DNA from: Limiplasma sp034927815
GTDB taxonomy: Bacteria; Bacillota; Clostridia; Christensenellales; Aristaeellaceae
Direction of reading: 5' to 3'
NCBI GenBank assembly: GCA_034927815.1
Contig: JAYFPK010000014.1
Span: forward strand, 1 to 64,000
DNA length: 64,000 bases
In this document: piece by piece, positions 51,171 through 59,498 of the stretch
Numbering within the stretch: position 1 is the first letter of the stretch
How the letters are laid out: every line of letters starts with the position of its first letter
Position numbers and translations under genes: made by a program
Notes under the pieces: model-generated
Told to the model about the DNA's origin: nothing
The model's database searches: none
Seen by the model: only the letters and a program-made list of their open reading frames with translations

Positions 51171-52121
51171 ATGAAAGCACACCCCGTCGCGGTGATCGGC
51201 GCCAGCAACGTAGACATCAGCGCCACCTCCCTCTCCCCCCTGGTTTCAGGGGATTCCAACCCTGGAAAAGTGGAGATCGGCTTTGGGGGCGTAGGCCGCA
51301 ACATCGCGGAAAACCTTTGCCGCTTGGGCCAGTCCGTTTCCTTGATCACCGCCTATGGTGAGGACCCCTTTGGGCAGATGCTGCGCGGCCAGGCCCAGGA
51401 GTTGGGGCTTGACGTTTCCCTCAGCCTGCGGGATGAGCGCATGTCCAGCTCCCTCTACGTTTGCGTGAACCAGCCCGAGGGGGAAATGGCCGTAGCGGTG
51501 AGCGACATGGAGGTCTGCGGCGGGCTGTCCCCGGACTTTTTTCAGGATAAGCTCCTGTACCTGGAGGCCCAGGAAGCCATTGTGGCGGATACCAACCTGC
51601 CGGCGGAAACGCTGGCTTTTCTGGGGCGCAATTGCCAGGCCCCTTTGTTTGTGGACACCGTATCCATTCCCAAGGCCCGGAAGCTGAAGCCCATTCTCTC
51701 TCTTTTCACGGGGATCAAAACCAACCGGTCCGAAGCTGAGGTGTTAACGGGCCTTGGGGTGCGGACGGAGCGGGAGGCTTTGGAGGCCGCCAAGGCCTTG
51801 CACCACATGGGCGTGGGCTATGTGTTCCTCACCATGGGCTCCCATGGGGCCTTGGTGTCCGATGGGCGGGAAGCCTTCTGGATGCCGCCCATGACCTATG
51901 ATCTTGTCAATACCACCGGCTGCGGAGACGCTTTCTTCGCCGGAGCCCTGTGGGCCTGGCTAAAGAAGCCGGACGCCCTGTCCATGCTGCGCCACGGCCT
52001 GGGCATGGCGGCCCTGTGCGCGGCGCATGGGCATTCCGTTTCTCCCCGGGTCAGCCCCCAGTCCCTTGGGGACATCCTGAAAAAACATCACAAGGAGGCT
52101 CGTTCCTATGCCATTTGCTGA
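51171..52121 (+). CDS. psuK: Pseudouridine kinase
   Basis: A 316-residue PfkB-family kinase. VIGASNVDISATSLSPL and PGKVEIGFGGVGRNIAENL are typical of PsuK; TTGCGDAFFAG carries the catalytic aspartate. It phosphorylates pseudouridine to the 5'-phosphate, the substrate of PsuG. Pairing with psuG, whose start overlaps its end by 14 bases, makes the assignment firm. Confidence 0.9.
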   Translation: MKAHPVAVIGASNVDISATSLSPLVSGDSNPGKVEIGFGGVGRNIAENLCRLGQSVSLITAYGEDPFGQMLRGQAQELGLDVSLSLRDERMSSSLYVCVNQPEGEMAVAVSDMEVCGGLSPDFFQDKLLYLEAQEAIVADTNLPAETLAFLGRNCQAPLFVDTVSIPKARKLKPILSLFTGIKTNRSEAEVLTGLGVRTEREALEAAKALHHMGVGYVFLTMGSHGALVSDGREAFWMPPMTYDLVNTTGCGDAFFAGALWAWLKKPDALSMLRHGLGMAALCAAHGHSVSPRVSPQSLGDILKKHHKEARSYAIC

Positions 52122-53031
52122 GTATCTCTGGATCGGCGACCCTCTCCGGCAGGCCCTGGCGAACCATCTGCCCGTGGTGGCCCTGGAATCCACCATCATC
52201 TCCCATGGAATGCCCTATCCCCAGAATGTGGAGACCGCCCTGCTGGTGGAAAAGACCGTCCGGGAGCGCGGCGCGGTTCCCGCCACCATCGCCATCCTTC
52301 AAGGCAAAATCTGCGTGGGCATTTCCCCGGAGCAGATTGAATACCTGGGCAAAAAGGGCCTGGCTGTCCACAAGGCCAGCCGCAGGGACCTTCCCGTGCT
52401 GCTGTCCAAGGGCGAGGACGGAGCCACCACCGTGGCTACCACCATGATCGCCGCCGCCATGGCGGGCATTCGCGTCTTCGCCACAGGGGGAATTGGCGGC
52501 GTTCACCGGGGTGCGGAAACCACCATGGATATCTCCGCGGACCTGGAGGAGCTGGCCCAAACGGAGGTCAATGTGGTCTGCGCCGGGGCCAAATCGATTT
52601 TGGACCTGGGGCTGACCTTGGAATACCTTGAAACCAAAGGCGTTCCCGTAATCGGCTACCAAACGGACCGCCTGCCCGCGTTTTACTGCCGCAGCAGCGT
52701 TCATCCCGTAGATTACCGGCTGGATACCCCCCGGGAGATCGCCGCCGCGATCCACGCCAAGGTGGCCTGCGGCCTGAAAGGCGGCATGCTCATTGCCAAT
52801 CCCATTCCCCAGGAGTTCTCCATGCCCGAGGGAACCATCGCCGCTTGCATTGACGAGGCTGTGCAAGCCGCCCAAGCGCAAGGGGTGAAGGGCAAGGACA
52901 TCACCCCCTTCCTGCTGGACCGGATCAAGACCCTGACCCAGGGGAAATCCCTGGAGGCCAATATCCAGCTGGTGCTGAACAATGCCCGCCTGGGAGCGGA
53001 CATCGCCAAGGAGCTCTACCGGAAGGGATAG
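52108..53031 (+). CDS. psuG: Pseudouridine-5'-phosphate glycosidase
   Basis: A 307-residue enzyme splitting the C-glycosidic bond of pseudouridine 5'-phosphate to uracil and ribose 5-phosphate. ALESTIISHGMPYPQN, TTVATTMIAAAMAGI, FATGGIGGVHRGAE and the ANPIPQE motif are diagnostic. AAGGAGG lies before the ATG. With psuK it recycles pseudouridine from RNA turnover. A structured non-coding segment begins 12 bases after its stop. Confidence 0.95.
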   Translation: MPFAEYLWIGDPLRQALANHLPVVALESTIISHGMPYPQNVETALLVEKTVRERGAVPATIAILQGKICVGISPEQIEYLGKKGLAVHKASRRDLPVLLSKGEDGATTVATTMIAAAMAGIRVFATGGIGGVHRGAETTMDISADLEELAQTEVNVVCAGAKSILDLGLTLEYLETKGVPVIGYQTDRLPAFYCRSSVHPVDYRLDTPREIAAAIHAKVACGLKGGMLIANPIPQEFSMPEGTIAACIDEAVQAAQAQGVKGKDITPFLLDRIKTLTQGKSLEANIQLVLNNARLGADIAKELYRKG

Positions 53032-53043
53032 GCGCAGTCATGA

Positions 53044-53258
53044 CCCCCGGTTCAGCCGGTGGCTTGATTAAGCCCTAGAAGGGCTTAATACTAGCGAAAC
53101 GTCTTAAGACGCATTGAAATGCTGTCAACTGCTTGATCCTGCCCCACTATCCATAAATGGACGGAGTTCCTAGCTGGTGTTATCCCCTAGGGCCTTCTCC
53201 TAAGCCGGGGAGAGTTTTGGGCAAAGCTTCAGCTTTTCCTCCCCCGCTTAGCCGGGGG
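53044..53258 (+). ncRNA. Highly structured non-coding segment, RNA or IS200/IS605-like relic
   Basis: No gene fits here, but at least six hairpins follow each other: CCCCCGG-ttcag-CCGGTGG (53044-53062, one mismatch), ATTAAGCCC/GGGCTTAAT (53067-53089, 9 bp perfect), CGTCTTAAGACG (53100-53111), GCAT/ATGC (53111-53122), TCCAT/ATGGA (53150-53161) and CCCCCG-cttagc-CGGGGG (53241-53258) followed by TTTTCTTT. The first and last hairpins resemble each other, as the end hairpins of IS200/IS605 elements do, and the last is also an intrinsic terminator. It is either a stable small RNA or a non-autonomous transposon relic. Confidence 0.5.
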
Positions 53259-53275
53259 TTTTCTTTACTCAATAA

Positions 53276-53311
53276 CGAAAAATGCCAGGCGCAAGCAAAG
53301 CCGCGCCTGGC
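53276..53311 (-). terminator. Terminator of the small minus-strand gene
   Basis: GCCAGGCGC (53284-53292) and GCGCCTGGC (53303-53311) form a perfect 9-bp stem; on the minus strand it is followed by ATTTTTCG. On the plus strand a shorter GTTTT follows, so it may work both ways. Confidence 0.65.
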
Positions 53312-53325
53312 GTTTTGGTGTCTCC

Positions 53326-53454
53326 CTACTGCTCCCACCAATGCTTCTTGTCCACGTACAACAGCGTATTACGCCACCGGTTCCAAAACAAGGCCCTCAT
53401 CCGCTTCCGCAGGGCTCTTTTTTCACGCCGATACTCCATCGCTGCCCTGAACAT
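53326..53454 (-). CDS. Small basic protein of 42 residues, unknown
   Basis: The 42-residue product has 11 Arg and 3 Lys, plus four Trp (for example ALFWNRWRNTLLY). Support comes from GGGGG ending 6 bases before the ATG and from a terminator 15 bases after its stop. I do not recognise it. It could be a small nucleic acid-binding or membrane-active peptide, but composition is the only hint. Confidence 0.4.
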   Translation of the reverse strand: MFRAAMEYRREKRALRKRMRALFWNRWRNTLLYVDKKHWWEQ

Positions 53455-53577
53455 GCGCCACCCCCCTGGTTGATGGTTTCCAGTATGCCCAAGGCCTGTT
53501 TTTTCATGCGAAGCCACACCTTTCCATGCCGCCGGCGTATGGTGAAGATGAGACCAATCCTAAGGAGGGATTCAAAA

Positions 53578-53892
53578 ATGAGCAGGAAGTATTCTCCTTT
53601 TGCCGCCCTCTCCAGCAGGGAGCAGCAGGAGCGATGGTTGGAGTTTCAAAACACCAGACTCCCGTATATCAGTGGCGAGGTGGAACCTACCCAGGAACTG
53701 ACCCCGGAACCTCCGGCCCCGGTCCACAACCAGAACCGGGAGGCGCCCAGGCACGCCCCGCTGGAGACCCAACCCAGTCCTTATCCCCTGACCTTTCAGC
53801 AAGCGCAGCACAGGCAGTATGACGCGGTGATCAAGCGCATGACGGAGGCGGCCAAGCAAACCCGGCAGTTCCAATCCTTTCCCCTAACCTGA
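53578..53892 (+). CDS. Hypothetical protein, 104 residues
   Basis: AAGGAGGG lies 7 bases before ATG 53578, one of the best ribosome-binding sites in the window. The product begins MSRKYSPFAALSSREQQERW, has a Pro/Glu/Gln-rich centre that is probably disordered, and ends in a helical, basic stretch (QYDAVIKRMTEAAKQTRQF). There is no signal peptide or membrane segment. I do not recognise a family. It converges on the glycosyltransferase gene, overlapping its end by 9 bases. Confidence 0.5.
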   Translation: MSRKYSPFAALSSREQQERWLEFQNTRLPYISGEVEPTQELTPEPPAPVHNQNREAPRHAPLETQPSPYPLTFQQAQHRQYDAVIKRMTEAAKQTRQFQSFPLT

Positions 53893-55149
53893 CAGCCCCC
53901 GCAAAAACCCAAGCAGCTTTTGGCACTGCACCTTGGGATTCTTCCGCGCCAATACATAGGCCTGGGCCGCCTGCCCCAGATTCTCCCGTTGGGCCCTGGG
54001 CATGGCAAGCAGCCCTTGCACCGCCTCCCGAATCCCCCCGGCTCCCTCTCCCCGGATATAAACCAAATACGGGTCGTACTCCCTGGGGATTCCCTCCAGG
54101 GGATAGGAGAGCACCGGCTTTCCGGAGCGCATGTATTCCAAGGTTTTGGAGGGAAAGGAATACCGGGTGAACACGCCCTTTCCGCTGCGGGGATTGACCA
54201 GGATATCGGCCCGGGCTTGCAGCGCCAGGGCCTCTCCCTGGCTGACAAAACCGAAATAGCGAATGTTGGAAAAGGCCTGGGCCGCTTGCCGGGCCTTTTC
54301 CTCCATGTCTCCCCTGCCGCAGAGCCAAAGCTGGCAATGGGGAAGCTCCGTGAAGGCCTCCAACAGCTCCCCGATGCCCAACTCCCGGTTGAGGGTGCCT
54401 GTATACAGCACCACCGGGAGCGGGGAGGATTCCCCAGGGGCTTCAGAGGGTTTTCCCCCCCTTGATTCCGGAGGGTTCCCCTTTTCCTGCGCCCTTTCCC
54501 CCGCCCCTTCCTGCGGACGGGGAAGAATCAGCCCCTCGATCACCATGCGGGGCTTTCCCTGAATGGGCAAGGCCTGGGCCATGGGCTCCGTAAGCAGCAC
54601 AAAGCCGTCAAAGGCGCTGCACAGCTGGATGCGCTGATCCCCCATTGCATATTCCAGGCGCTTCATCATCCCCCGGCGTCCGGAGGAGATTCCCAGCTCG
54701 TTGGGCAAATCCGTAACGATCACGGTGGCCTTCAGGTCCCCAAAGCGCTTCTTGGCCTTTGCAACGGCTTGCATATAGGGCAAGTACAGGGAATATAGCA
54801 AGACCTGACGGTTGGCGGGGCTTTCCTTGGCCCAGGCCACAATGGCCCGGGCCGCTTTGCGGCTGCGGGCCCGCTGCTTGAAAAAGGGAAGGTTGAGGCT
54901 GCCCAGCTCCGAAAAGCCCTTCTCCCGCCAGGAGGGCAGCAACAGCTTCCTGTACCTGCCGGGAAAGGTACCCACAGGCAGGGAGTTGAGGATGCTCAAG
55001 GACTCCCCTTCCCCCAGGTTTTGCCGGAGGCCCTCCACAAAGGCCCATTGATAGCTGTTGATTTGGTTTTGAAGGCCGTCCTTGGAATCGCGGCTGACCT
55101 GCTCCAGGGTTTTGGGGGGATACAGCAGCGTCAAAAACAGCAGGTTCAT
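53884..55149 (-). CDS. GT4-type glycosyltransferase
   Basis: A 421-residue GT-B glycosyltransferase. The nucleotide-sugar half has VVLYTGTLNRELGIGELLEAF, ILVNPRSGKGVFTRYSFPSKTLEYM (with the E-x7-E-like region) and GKPVLSYPL. A Glu/Gly/Pro-rich insert of about 40 residues (near 215-250) is unusual. ATG 55149 has AGGAGG 6 bases upstream and lies within the end of the upstream gene. Last of three glycosyltransferase genes, probably for a surface polysaccharide; donor and acceptor unknown. Confidence 0.82.
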   Translation of the reverse strand: MNLLFLTLLYPPKTLEQVSRDSKDGLQNQINSYQWAFVEGLRQNLGEGESLSILNSLPVGTFPGRYRKLLLPSWREKGFSELGSLNLPFFKQRARSRKAARAIVAWAKESPANRQVLLYSLYLPYMQAVAKAKKRFGDLKATVIVTDLPNELGISSGRRGMMKRLEYAMGDQRIQLCSAFDGFVLLTEPMAQALPIQGKPRMVIEGLILPRPQEGAGERAQEKGNPPESRGGKPSEAPGESSPLPVVLYTGTLNRELGIGELLEAFTELPHCQLWLCGRGDMEEKARQAAQAFSNIRYFGFVSQGEALALQARADILVNPRSGKGVFTRYSFPSKTLEYMRSGKPVLSYPLEGIPREYDPYLVYIRGEGAGGIREAVQGLLAMPRAQRENLGQAAQAYVLARKNPKVQCQKLLGFLRGLSG

Positions 55150-56363
55150 AGGCAAACCTCCTGGTACAGGGCCAGATACTTTTGGTAGGCCGCCTCACTG
55201 TCAAAGCGGGCGGCCCGCTCCAGGCAAGCCCCTGTCATGGCCTGCTTCCGGGAAGCGAGGTCCCGGATGGCCTGGGCCAGGGCCTGGGCGTCCCCCTGGG
55301 GCACCACCCGGCCGCAGGTATCGTCCACAGCCTCCGGGCAGCCGCCGGTTTGAAACACCGCCACCGGCGTGCCGCAGGCCAAGGCTTCCAGGTTCACCAA
55401 AGGCATGTTGTCCTCCATGGTGGGGTTAGCCAGGCACCCGGCCAGGGTGTACCACGCCGCCAGCTCCCGGGTGCTGCCCGTGGCGGCCAGCCCCAGAATC
55501 CCCTTTGGCAGCGAAGCGATCTGCTCCGGGCCAAGCCCCAAAACCACCACCTGAAATTCCTCCCCCAGCAGTCCGGCAGCCTGGAGCAGGTACCGCAGGC
55601 CCTTGCGCTCGTCCCATTCCGCGGCCGCGGCCAGTACCACCTGCTTGTCCCCAAGGCCATGCCGCTGCCGCAGCACCTGGCATTCCTGGGGCGGGGCCGG
55701 GTGAAAGACGCTCCGGTCCACCCCGTTTTCAATCACCCGCACCGGGTATTCGCTCAACATGGATCGGCCCAGCAGCCCTTCAAGCCAGTGGCAAGGGGGA
55801 ACCAGAACCAGCTTGGGAAGATTGGCAAACAGCCTTTGCTTGCGGCGGAAATTACGCCTGGAGCCGTCCCACCAAAGGCAGGTGGGATAGCTGCGAAGCT
55901 GGGGGCAGGCATGGCAATGGGTCTGCCATTTCTGGCATCCCACAAAGTCAAAATAGGCGCAATGGCCGGTAAAGGGCCAGCAATCATGAAGCGTCCACAC
56001 CAAGGGAGTGCCGTGCTTTTTGAGATACCGAAACAGCATTCTTAGGTTCAGGTAACAGCCGTGAAGGTTGTGCAGATGAATCACGTCCGGGCGGAAGCGG
56101 TCCATTTCCCGGAGCAGCCGCCAAGTCCCTAGTAGGCTGCCATACCCCTCCATGTCCAGGAATTTGCGGATGGCCCCGTGAAGCTTCCGCTCCAGGGGCG
56201 TTCCCACCCGGTAGGCAAAGCGCCGGGCCTCAGGGGGCGCGTCCTGGGCTCCAAAGCCAATCCGGCATGCATCCCCTTGCCTTTCCAGCAATTGGGCAAT
56301 GCTCGTGGTAATGCGCCCCGTGCTTTTGATGCCGCAAAAGGTGTTCAGCTGAAAAACCCGCAT
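55146..56363 (-). CDS. GT4-type glycosyltransferase, WcaC/colanic acid-like
   Basis: A 405-residue GT-B enzyme. The N-terminus (VFQLNTFCGIKSTGRIT) and DVIHLHNLHGCYLN, TLHDCWPFTGHCAYFDFVGCQKWQ with its Cys/His-rich loop are typical of colanic-acid-type glycosyltransferases. NPTMEDNMPLVNLEALACGTPVAVFQTGG is the conserved sugar-nucleotide motif. AAGGAGG lies 6 bases before ATG 56363, one base after the stop of the preceding gene. Confidence 0.87.
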   Translation of the reverse strand: MRVFQLNTFCGIKSTGRITTSIAQLLERQGDACRIGFGAQDAPPEARRFAYRVGTPLERKLHGAIRKFLDMEGYGSLLGTWRLLREMDRFRPDVIHLHNLHGCYLNLRMLFRYLKKHGTPLVWTLHDCWPFTGHCAYFDFVGCQKWQTHCHACPQLRSYPTCLWWDGSRRNFRRKQRLFANLPKLVLVPPCHWLEGLLGRSMLSEYPVRVIENGVDRSVFHPAPPQECQVLRQRHGLGDKQVVLAAAAEWDERKGLRYLLQAAGLLGEEFQVVVLGLGPEQIASLPKGILGLAATGSTRELAAWYTLAGCLANPTMEDNMPLVNLEALACGTPVAVFQTGGCPEAVDDTCGRVVPQGDAQALAQAIRDLASRKQAMTGACLERAARFDSEAAYQKYLALYQEVCL

Positions 56364-56364
56364 C

Positions 56365-57561
56365 CTACGCCTCCTTGCCGGCCAGGGAAAGCAGCAGGCT
56401 TTCCAGGGCGTCCATGTGCCGCTTTTTCGAAAAATGGAGCTGGGAGTAGGCTTTGGCGTTCTCCCCCATCTGTTTTTTCAGGGGAGAGGCCATAAACTCC
56501 CACACCACCTGGGCAAAGGCCTGGGGGTCCTCCGGGGGCGCGCACAGCCCGCAGGCCGCCTCGCGGATGATCTCCGGGGTTTCTCCGGCAATGGACCCCA
56601 GCACCGGCTTGCCCACCGCCATGTAGCTTTGCACCTTCCCCGGAAGGGTATCGTTCACGCTGATGTCGTCCCGCATGCTCACCAGCATCGCGTCCGCCAT
56701 GGCGTAAAAGGCGGGCATGTCCCCAAGGGGGCGGCGGCCATAGAAGGCGACCTTCTCCTCAAGGCCCAGCTCCTTTTGCATGGCCACGCAGTTTTCATAC
56801 TCCGATCCGTCCCCCAGAAAATGCCAGCGGATGTTCTCCTCCCGCAGCAGCGCCGCCGCCTGCAGAAGGGTCTGCACCCCCTGAACCCGGCCGATATTGC
56901 CCGCAAACACCAGGTTCAGCTCCCGGGAAGGGGGAACCTGGGGCAGGGAATCAAAGTGGGAATCCGCAAACTGCGCCAGGTAGTTTTCCTCCGGCACAGG
57001 GATGCCGTGCACCGTCGCCAAGTATCCCCGAAAGCGCTTGGAGGACACCAGCAGGTGGTCCGCCTTGCCATATACCCATTTGCTGACCCGCTTCATCAAC
57101 GCGTACAGCGGCGAGCCCTCGTACACGCCCATGGCCGCCAGGCAGGCGGGCCAGATGTCCAGCACATAGATCACCAGCTTCTTACGGGTGAAGCAGCGCA
57201 GGAAAGCCGCGGGCAAGGACATCAGCACCGGCGAGGTGGAATAGGCGTAGATCACGTCGTAATCCCGCTTGAGCCACACTACCTTCCAGCAGGCGGACAC
57301 CATATAGCTGATATAGTTGACGGCCAAGCCCAGCTTGGTATTTTTGCGGCCAATTTCAAAGCAGCGGCGCACCTCAACGCCGCCAAGCCTCTCCCTGCGG
57401 CGGCGGAACCATTTGTACTCCTTGGGGATGATCCCGGAGGGATAGTTGGGCAAGCCCACCACGGCCACCACCTGATGCCCCCGGGCGGCCAGGTCCTCGC
57501 AGATTTCCGTGATGCGGAAGGGTTCCGGGGCATAATGCTGGCAAACCACCAAAACTTTCAT
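56365..57561 (-). CDS. GT4-type glycosyltransferase, WbuB-like
   Basis: A 398-residue GT-B enzyme. VVCQHYAPEPFRITEICEDLAARGHQV is the acceptor-side start of WbuB/WcaI-like enzymes; DIWPACLAAMG, FAGNIGRVQGVQTLLQAA and NDTLPGKVQSYMAVGKPVLG are further blocks. It probably adds an amino sugar in an exopolysaccharide or wall glycan. The ribosome-binding site is weak. It starts 36 bases after the deaminase gene. Confidence 0.87.
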   Translation of the reverse strand: MKVLVVCQHYAPEPFRITEICEDLAARGHQVVAVVGLPNYPSGIIPKEYKWFRRRRERLGGVEVRRCFEIGRKNTKLGLAVNYISYMVSACWKVVWLKRDYDVIYAYSTSPVLMSLPAAFLRCFTRKKLVIYVLDIWPACLAAMGVYEGSPLYALMKRVSKWVYGKADHLLVSSKRFRGYLATVHGIPVPEENYLAQFADSHFDSLPQVPPSRELNLVFAGNIGRVQGVQTLLQAAALLREENIRWHFLGDGSEYENCVAMQKELGLEEKVAFYGRRPLGDMPAFYAMADAMLVSMRDDISVNDTLPGKVQSYMAVGKPVLGSIAGETPEIIREAACGLCAPPEDPQAFAQVVWEFMASPLKKQMGENAKAYSQLHFSKKRHMDALESLLLSLAGKEA

Positions 57562-57597
57562 AGCATACCATCCGTTGCGCTTTTGCTGGGGCTGTGC

Positions 57598-58920
57598 TTA
57601 TGCCAGGGCCTGGGCCCCGGCCCGCTCTGCCAGCGCCTGGGCTTCCCGCATCCCCCGGGCCATGGTCGCCTTCCCGTCCAGGGTGGTATATTCCCCGTTG
57701 TGGTACAGCACCTTGCCGTCCACCATGGTGAGCTTCACGTAGGAGCCCTGGGTGGCGTAGATGAGGCCGTTTTCCAGGTCGTTGACGGGCACCATGCCGG
57801 GCTGGTTCAAATCCACCAAAATCAAATCCGCCAGATACCCTTCCTTCAGCAGCCCCAGGTCGGGATAGCCCATGGCCTCGGCCCCAACCTTGGTGGCCGC
57901 CGCCAGGCACTGGGCCGGGGCAACGATGGTGGGGTCCAGCACCGTTCCCTTTTGCAGCAGCGGCATGAGCCTCATTTCCTCCCAAAGGTTGAGGTTATTG
58001 TTGCTGGCTACGCCGTCCGTGCCGATGGCGACCTTGCAGCCCGCCTCCAGCATCCGGTGGATGGGAGCCACGCCGCTGGCCAGCTTCAAGTTGCTCACAG
58101 GGTTATGGACGATGGTGCAGCCCTTTTGGGCGAACAGCGCGATGTCCTCCGGGGTAAACCAGACGCAATGGGCGGCGATGACCGGGAGCTCCAGCAGGCC
58201 CAAGCTGTCCAGGTATTGGGGCGGGGTCATCCCGTGGCGCTCCATGCAGCCGTCAAAATCAAACTTGGTTTCGCTCACATGGACGTGGACCGGCAGCTGG
58301 AGCTCCCGGGCCCACTTCTCCAGCTTGCGCATCAGGGCCGGGGTGGTGGCCCCTTCGGAATGGGGCGCCAGGCTGACACGGATGCGGTCCCCGCAGGACT
58401 TATGCCATTGCCTGGCAAAATCAATGCCCGGATCCAAATCCGCGCAGCTCTCGTCAAAATCCACAACCCCATGCCCCAGCAGGGCCCGCATGCCGCTGTC
58501 CCGCACCCCTTCGGCCACCGCGTTCATGTGCATATACATATCACAAAAGGAGGTGGTCCCAAAGGAAAGCATCTCCATGATGCCCAGGTCCGTTCCGGCC
58601 CGCACCGCCTCGTCCGTCAAGCCGGCCTCCAGGGGGAAGATGGCCTTGTGGAGCCAATCGTCCAGGCTAAGATCGCTTCCCACGTTGCGCAGCAGCGTCA
58701 TGGGGGTATGGGTATGCATGTTGCACAGCCCGGGCATAGCCAAAGCGCCCCCGCCGTCGATCACCTTTTCCGCCTCAAAAGCAGGGGCGGACTCCTTGGA
58801 GCCCGCATACACAATGCGGTTTCCATCAATATGAATACGGGCGTCCGGCACGAAGGGAATGTGCTTGTCCTTCTGGTGAACTCCCGGGGTCATGATGATA
58901 TTCTCAATGCAAATGCGCAT
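57598..58920 (-). CDS. mtaD: 5-methylthioadenosine/S-adenosylhomocysteine deaminase
   Basis: A 440-residue amidohydrolase. Metal ligands H69 and H71 lie in NMHTHTPMTLLRN; HVHVSETKFD, IAAHCVWF and IGTDGVASNNNLNLW supply the remaining ligands and the catalytic aspartate. It deaminates MTA/SAH, salvaging the adenosine moiety. GGGGGA lies before ATG 58920. It is transcribed together with three glycosyltransferase genes, with no obvious metabolic link. Confidence 0.92.
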   Translation of the reverse strand: MRICIENIIMTPGVHQKDKHIPFVPDARIHIDGNRIVYAGSKESAPAFEAEKVIDGGGALAMPGLCNMHTHTPMTLLRNVGSDLSLDDWLHKAIFPLEAGLTDEAVRAGTDLGIMEMLSFGTTSFCDMYMHMNAVAEGVRDSGMRALLGHGVVDFDESCADLDPGIDFARQWHKSCGDRIRVSLAPHSEGATTPALMRKLEKWARELQLPVHVHVSETKFDFDGCMERHGMTPPQYLDSLGLLELPVIAAHCVWFTPEDIALFAQKGCTIVHNPVSNLKLASGVAPIHRMLEAGCKVAIGTDGVASNNNLNLWEEMRLMPLLQKGTVLDPTIVAPAQCLAAATKVGAEAMGYPDLGLLKEGYLADLILVDLNQPGMVPVNDLENGLIYATQGSYVKLTMVDGKVLYHNGEYTTLDGKATMARGMREAQALAERAGAQALA

Positions 58921-58951
58921 GCCGCTTCCCCCTCTTTGTCATTTCCCCCTG

Positions 58952-58960
58952 ATTATACCA
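58952..58960 (-). promoter_or_regulatory. Extended -10 promoter of the deaminase/glycosyltransferase unit
   Basis: On the minus strand TGG-TATAAT (58960-58952) stands about 32 bases before the mtaD start. No clear -35. It overlaps the stop of the unknown gene upstream. Confidence 0.6.
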
Positions 58961-59384
58961 TAAACCGCAAGGGTTTACGACGGGGGTTTTGGGGAGGGGA
59001 GCGTTGCCCTTGGCTATGAAAGAATTGTCTCATTCCTTCAGCAAAGGCTGTTCCCACAGTGAATAGCAAAAGGCATGAGCAGCAGCCTTTGGATTTCCTT
59101 TCCATACTGGTTGAAAACCATTGGCTCCCTTTTCCGTAGCTTCCTCTGTTGTCAAACGCCCAACAGGAAAAACACTTCACGCATTTCACAATCTTTGCGA
59201 GCTCTCTGGAAGGCTGCCCCGCTTCCACTCCGTCTATCGTAAAAAACCGCTTGACATCCTTGACGTCCATACAGCCGGGCTGCCGCCGCCGCGCCTGCGC
59301 CACCGCGGGGATAAGGTCCTCAAGCTCCTCCGCCCGGTCCAGCTTCCCCTGAAACCGTTTCACCCTGGAAAAGCTGCCTTTCAT
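58953..59384 (-). CDS. Hypothetical protein, 143 residues
   Basis: An open frame preceded by AGAGG (9-base spacer) and a recognisable promoter. The first 60 residues are charged and helical (KRFQGKLDRAEELEDLIPAVAQARRR); the middle is Cys-rich (IVKCVKCFSCW, GCCSCLLLF). I do not recognise a family. The low-complexity, basic C-terminus and the lack of conserved features leave open that it is a decayed gene or that only its first part is real. Confidence 0.35.
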   Translation of the reverse strand: MKGSFSRVKRFQGKLDRAEELEDLIPAVAQARRRQPGCMDVKDVKRFFTIDGVEAGQPSRELAKIVKCVKCFSCWAFDNRGSYGKGSQWFSTSMERKSKGCCSCLLLFTVGTAFAEGMRQFFHSQGQRSPPQNPRRKPLRFMV

Positions 59385-59407
59385 TGCGCGCACCTCTGCC
59401 TATGTCC

Positions 59408-59451
59408 ATTATATTGTATTTCATTATACGAGAAAGCGGCTCCGGGAGCAA
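59408..59451 (-). promoter_or_regulatory. Promoter of the 143-residue gene
   Basis: TTGCTC (59451-59446), 17-base spacer and perfect TATAAT (59428-59423) on the minus strand; a second TATAAT lies at 59413-59408. The -35 is inside the stem of the preceding terminator. Confidence 0.5.
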
Positions 59452-59483
59452 CGGACGCCTTTGTCCCTTGCTCCCGCAGCCGC
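59431..59483 (-). terminator. Terminator of the ABC/SDR operon
   Basis: A 16-base stem with one mismatch (59483-59468 with 59451-59436), GC-rich, followed on the minus strand by TTTCT. It lies 16 bases after the SDR stop. Confidence 0.7.
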
Positions 59484-59498
59484 CGTTTACGCACTTGG

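Noticed and set aside
53044..53258. tRNA, tmRNA, SRP RNA or RNase P RNA
   Set aside because: None of the conserved cores of these RNAs can be found; the hairpins do not form a cloverleaf.
56416..59019. Very long plus-strand open frame opposite glycosyltransferase and deaminase genes
   Set aside because: The minus-strand genes have complete family motifs and good starts; the antisense frame shows no domain and only composition bias.
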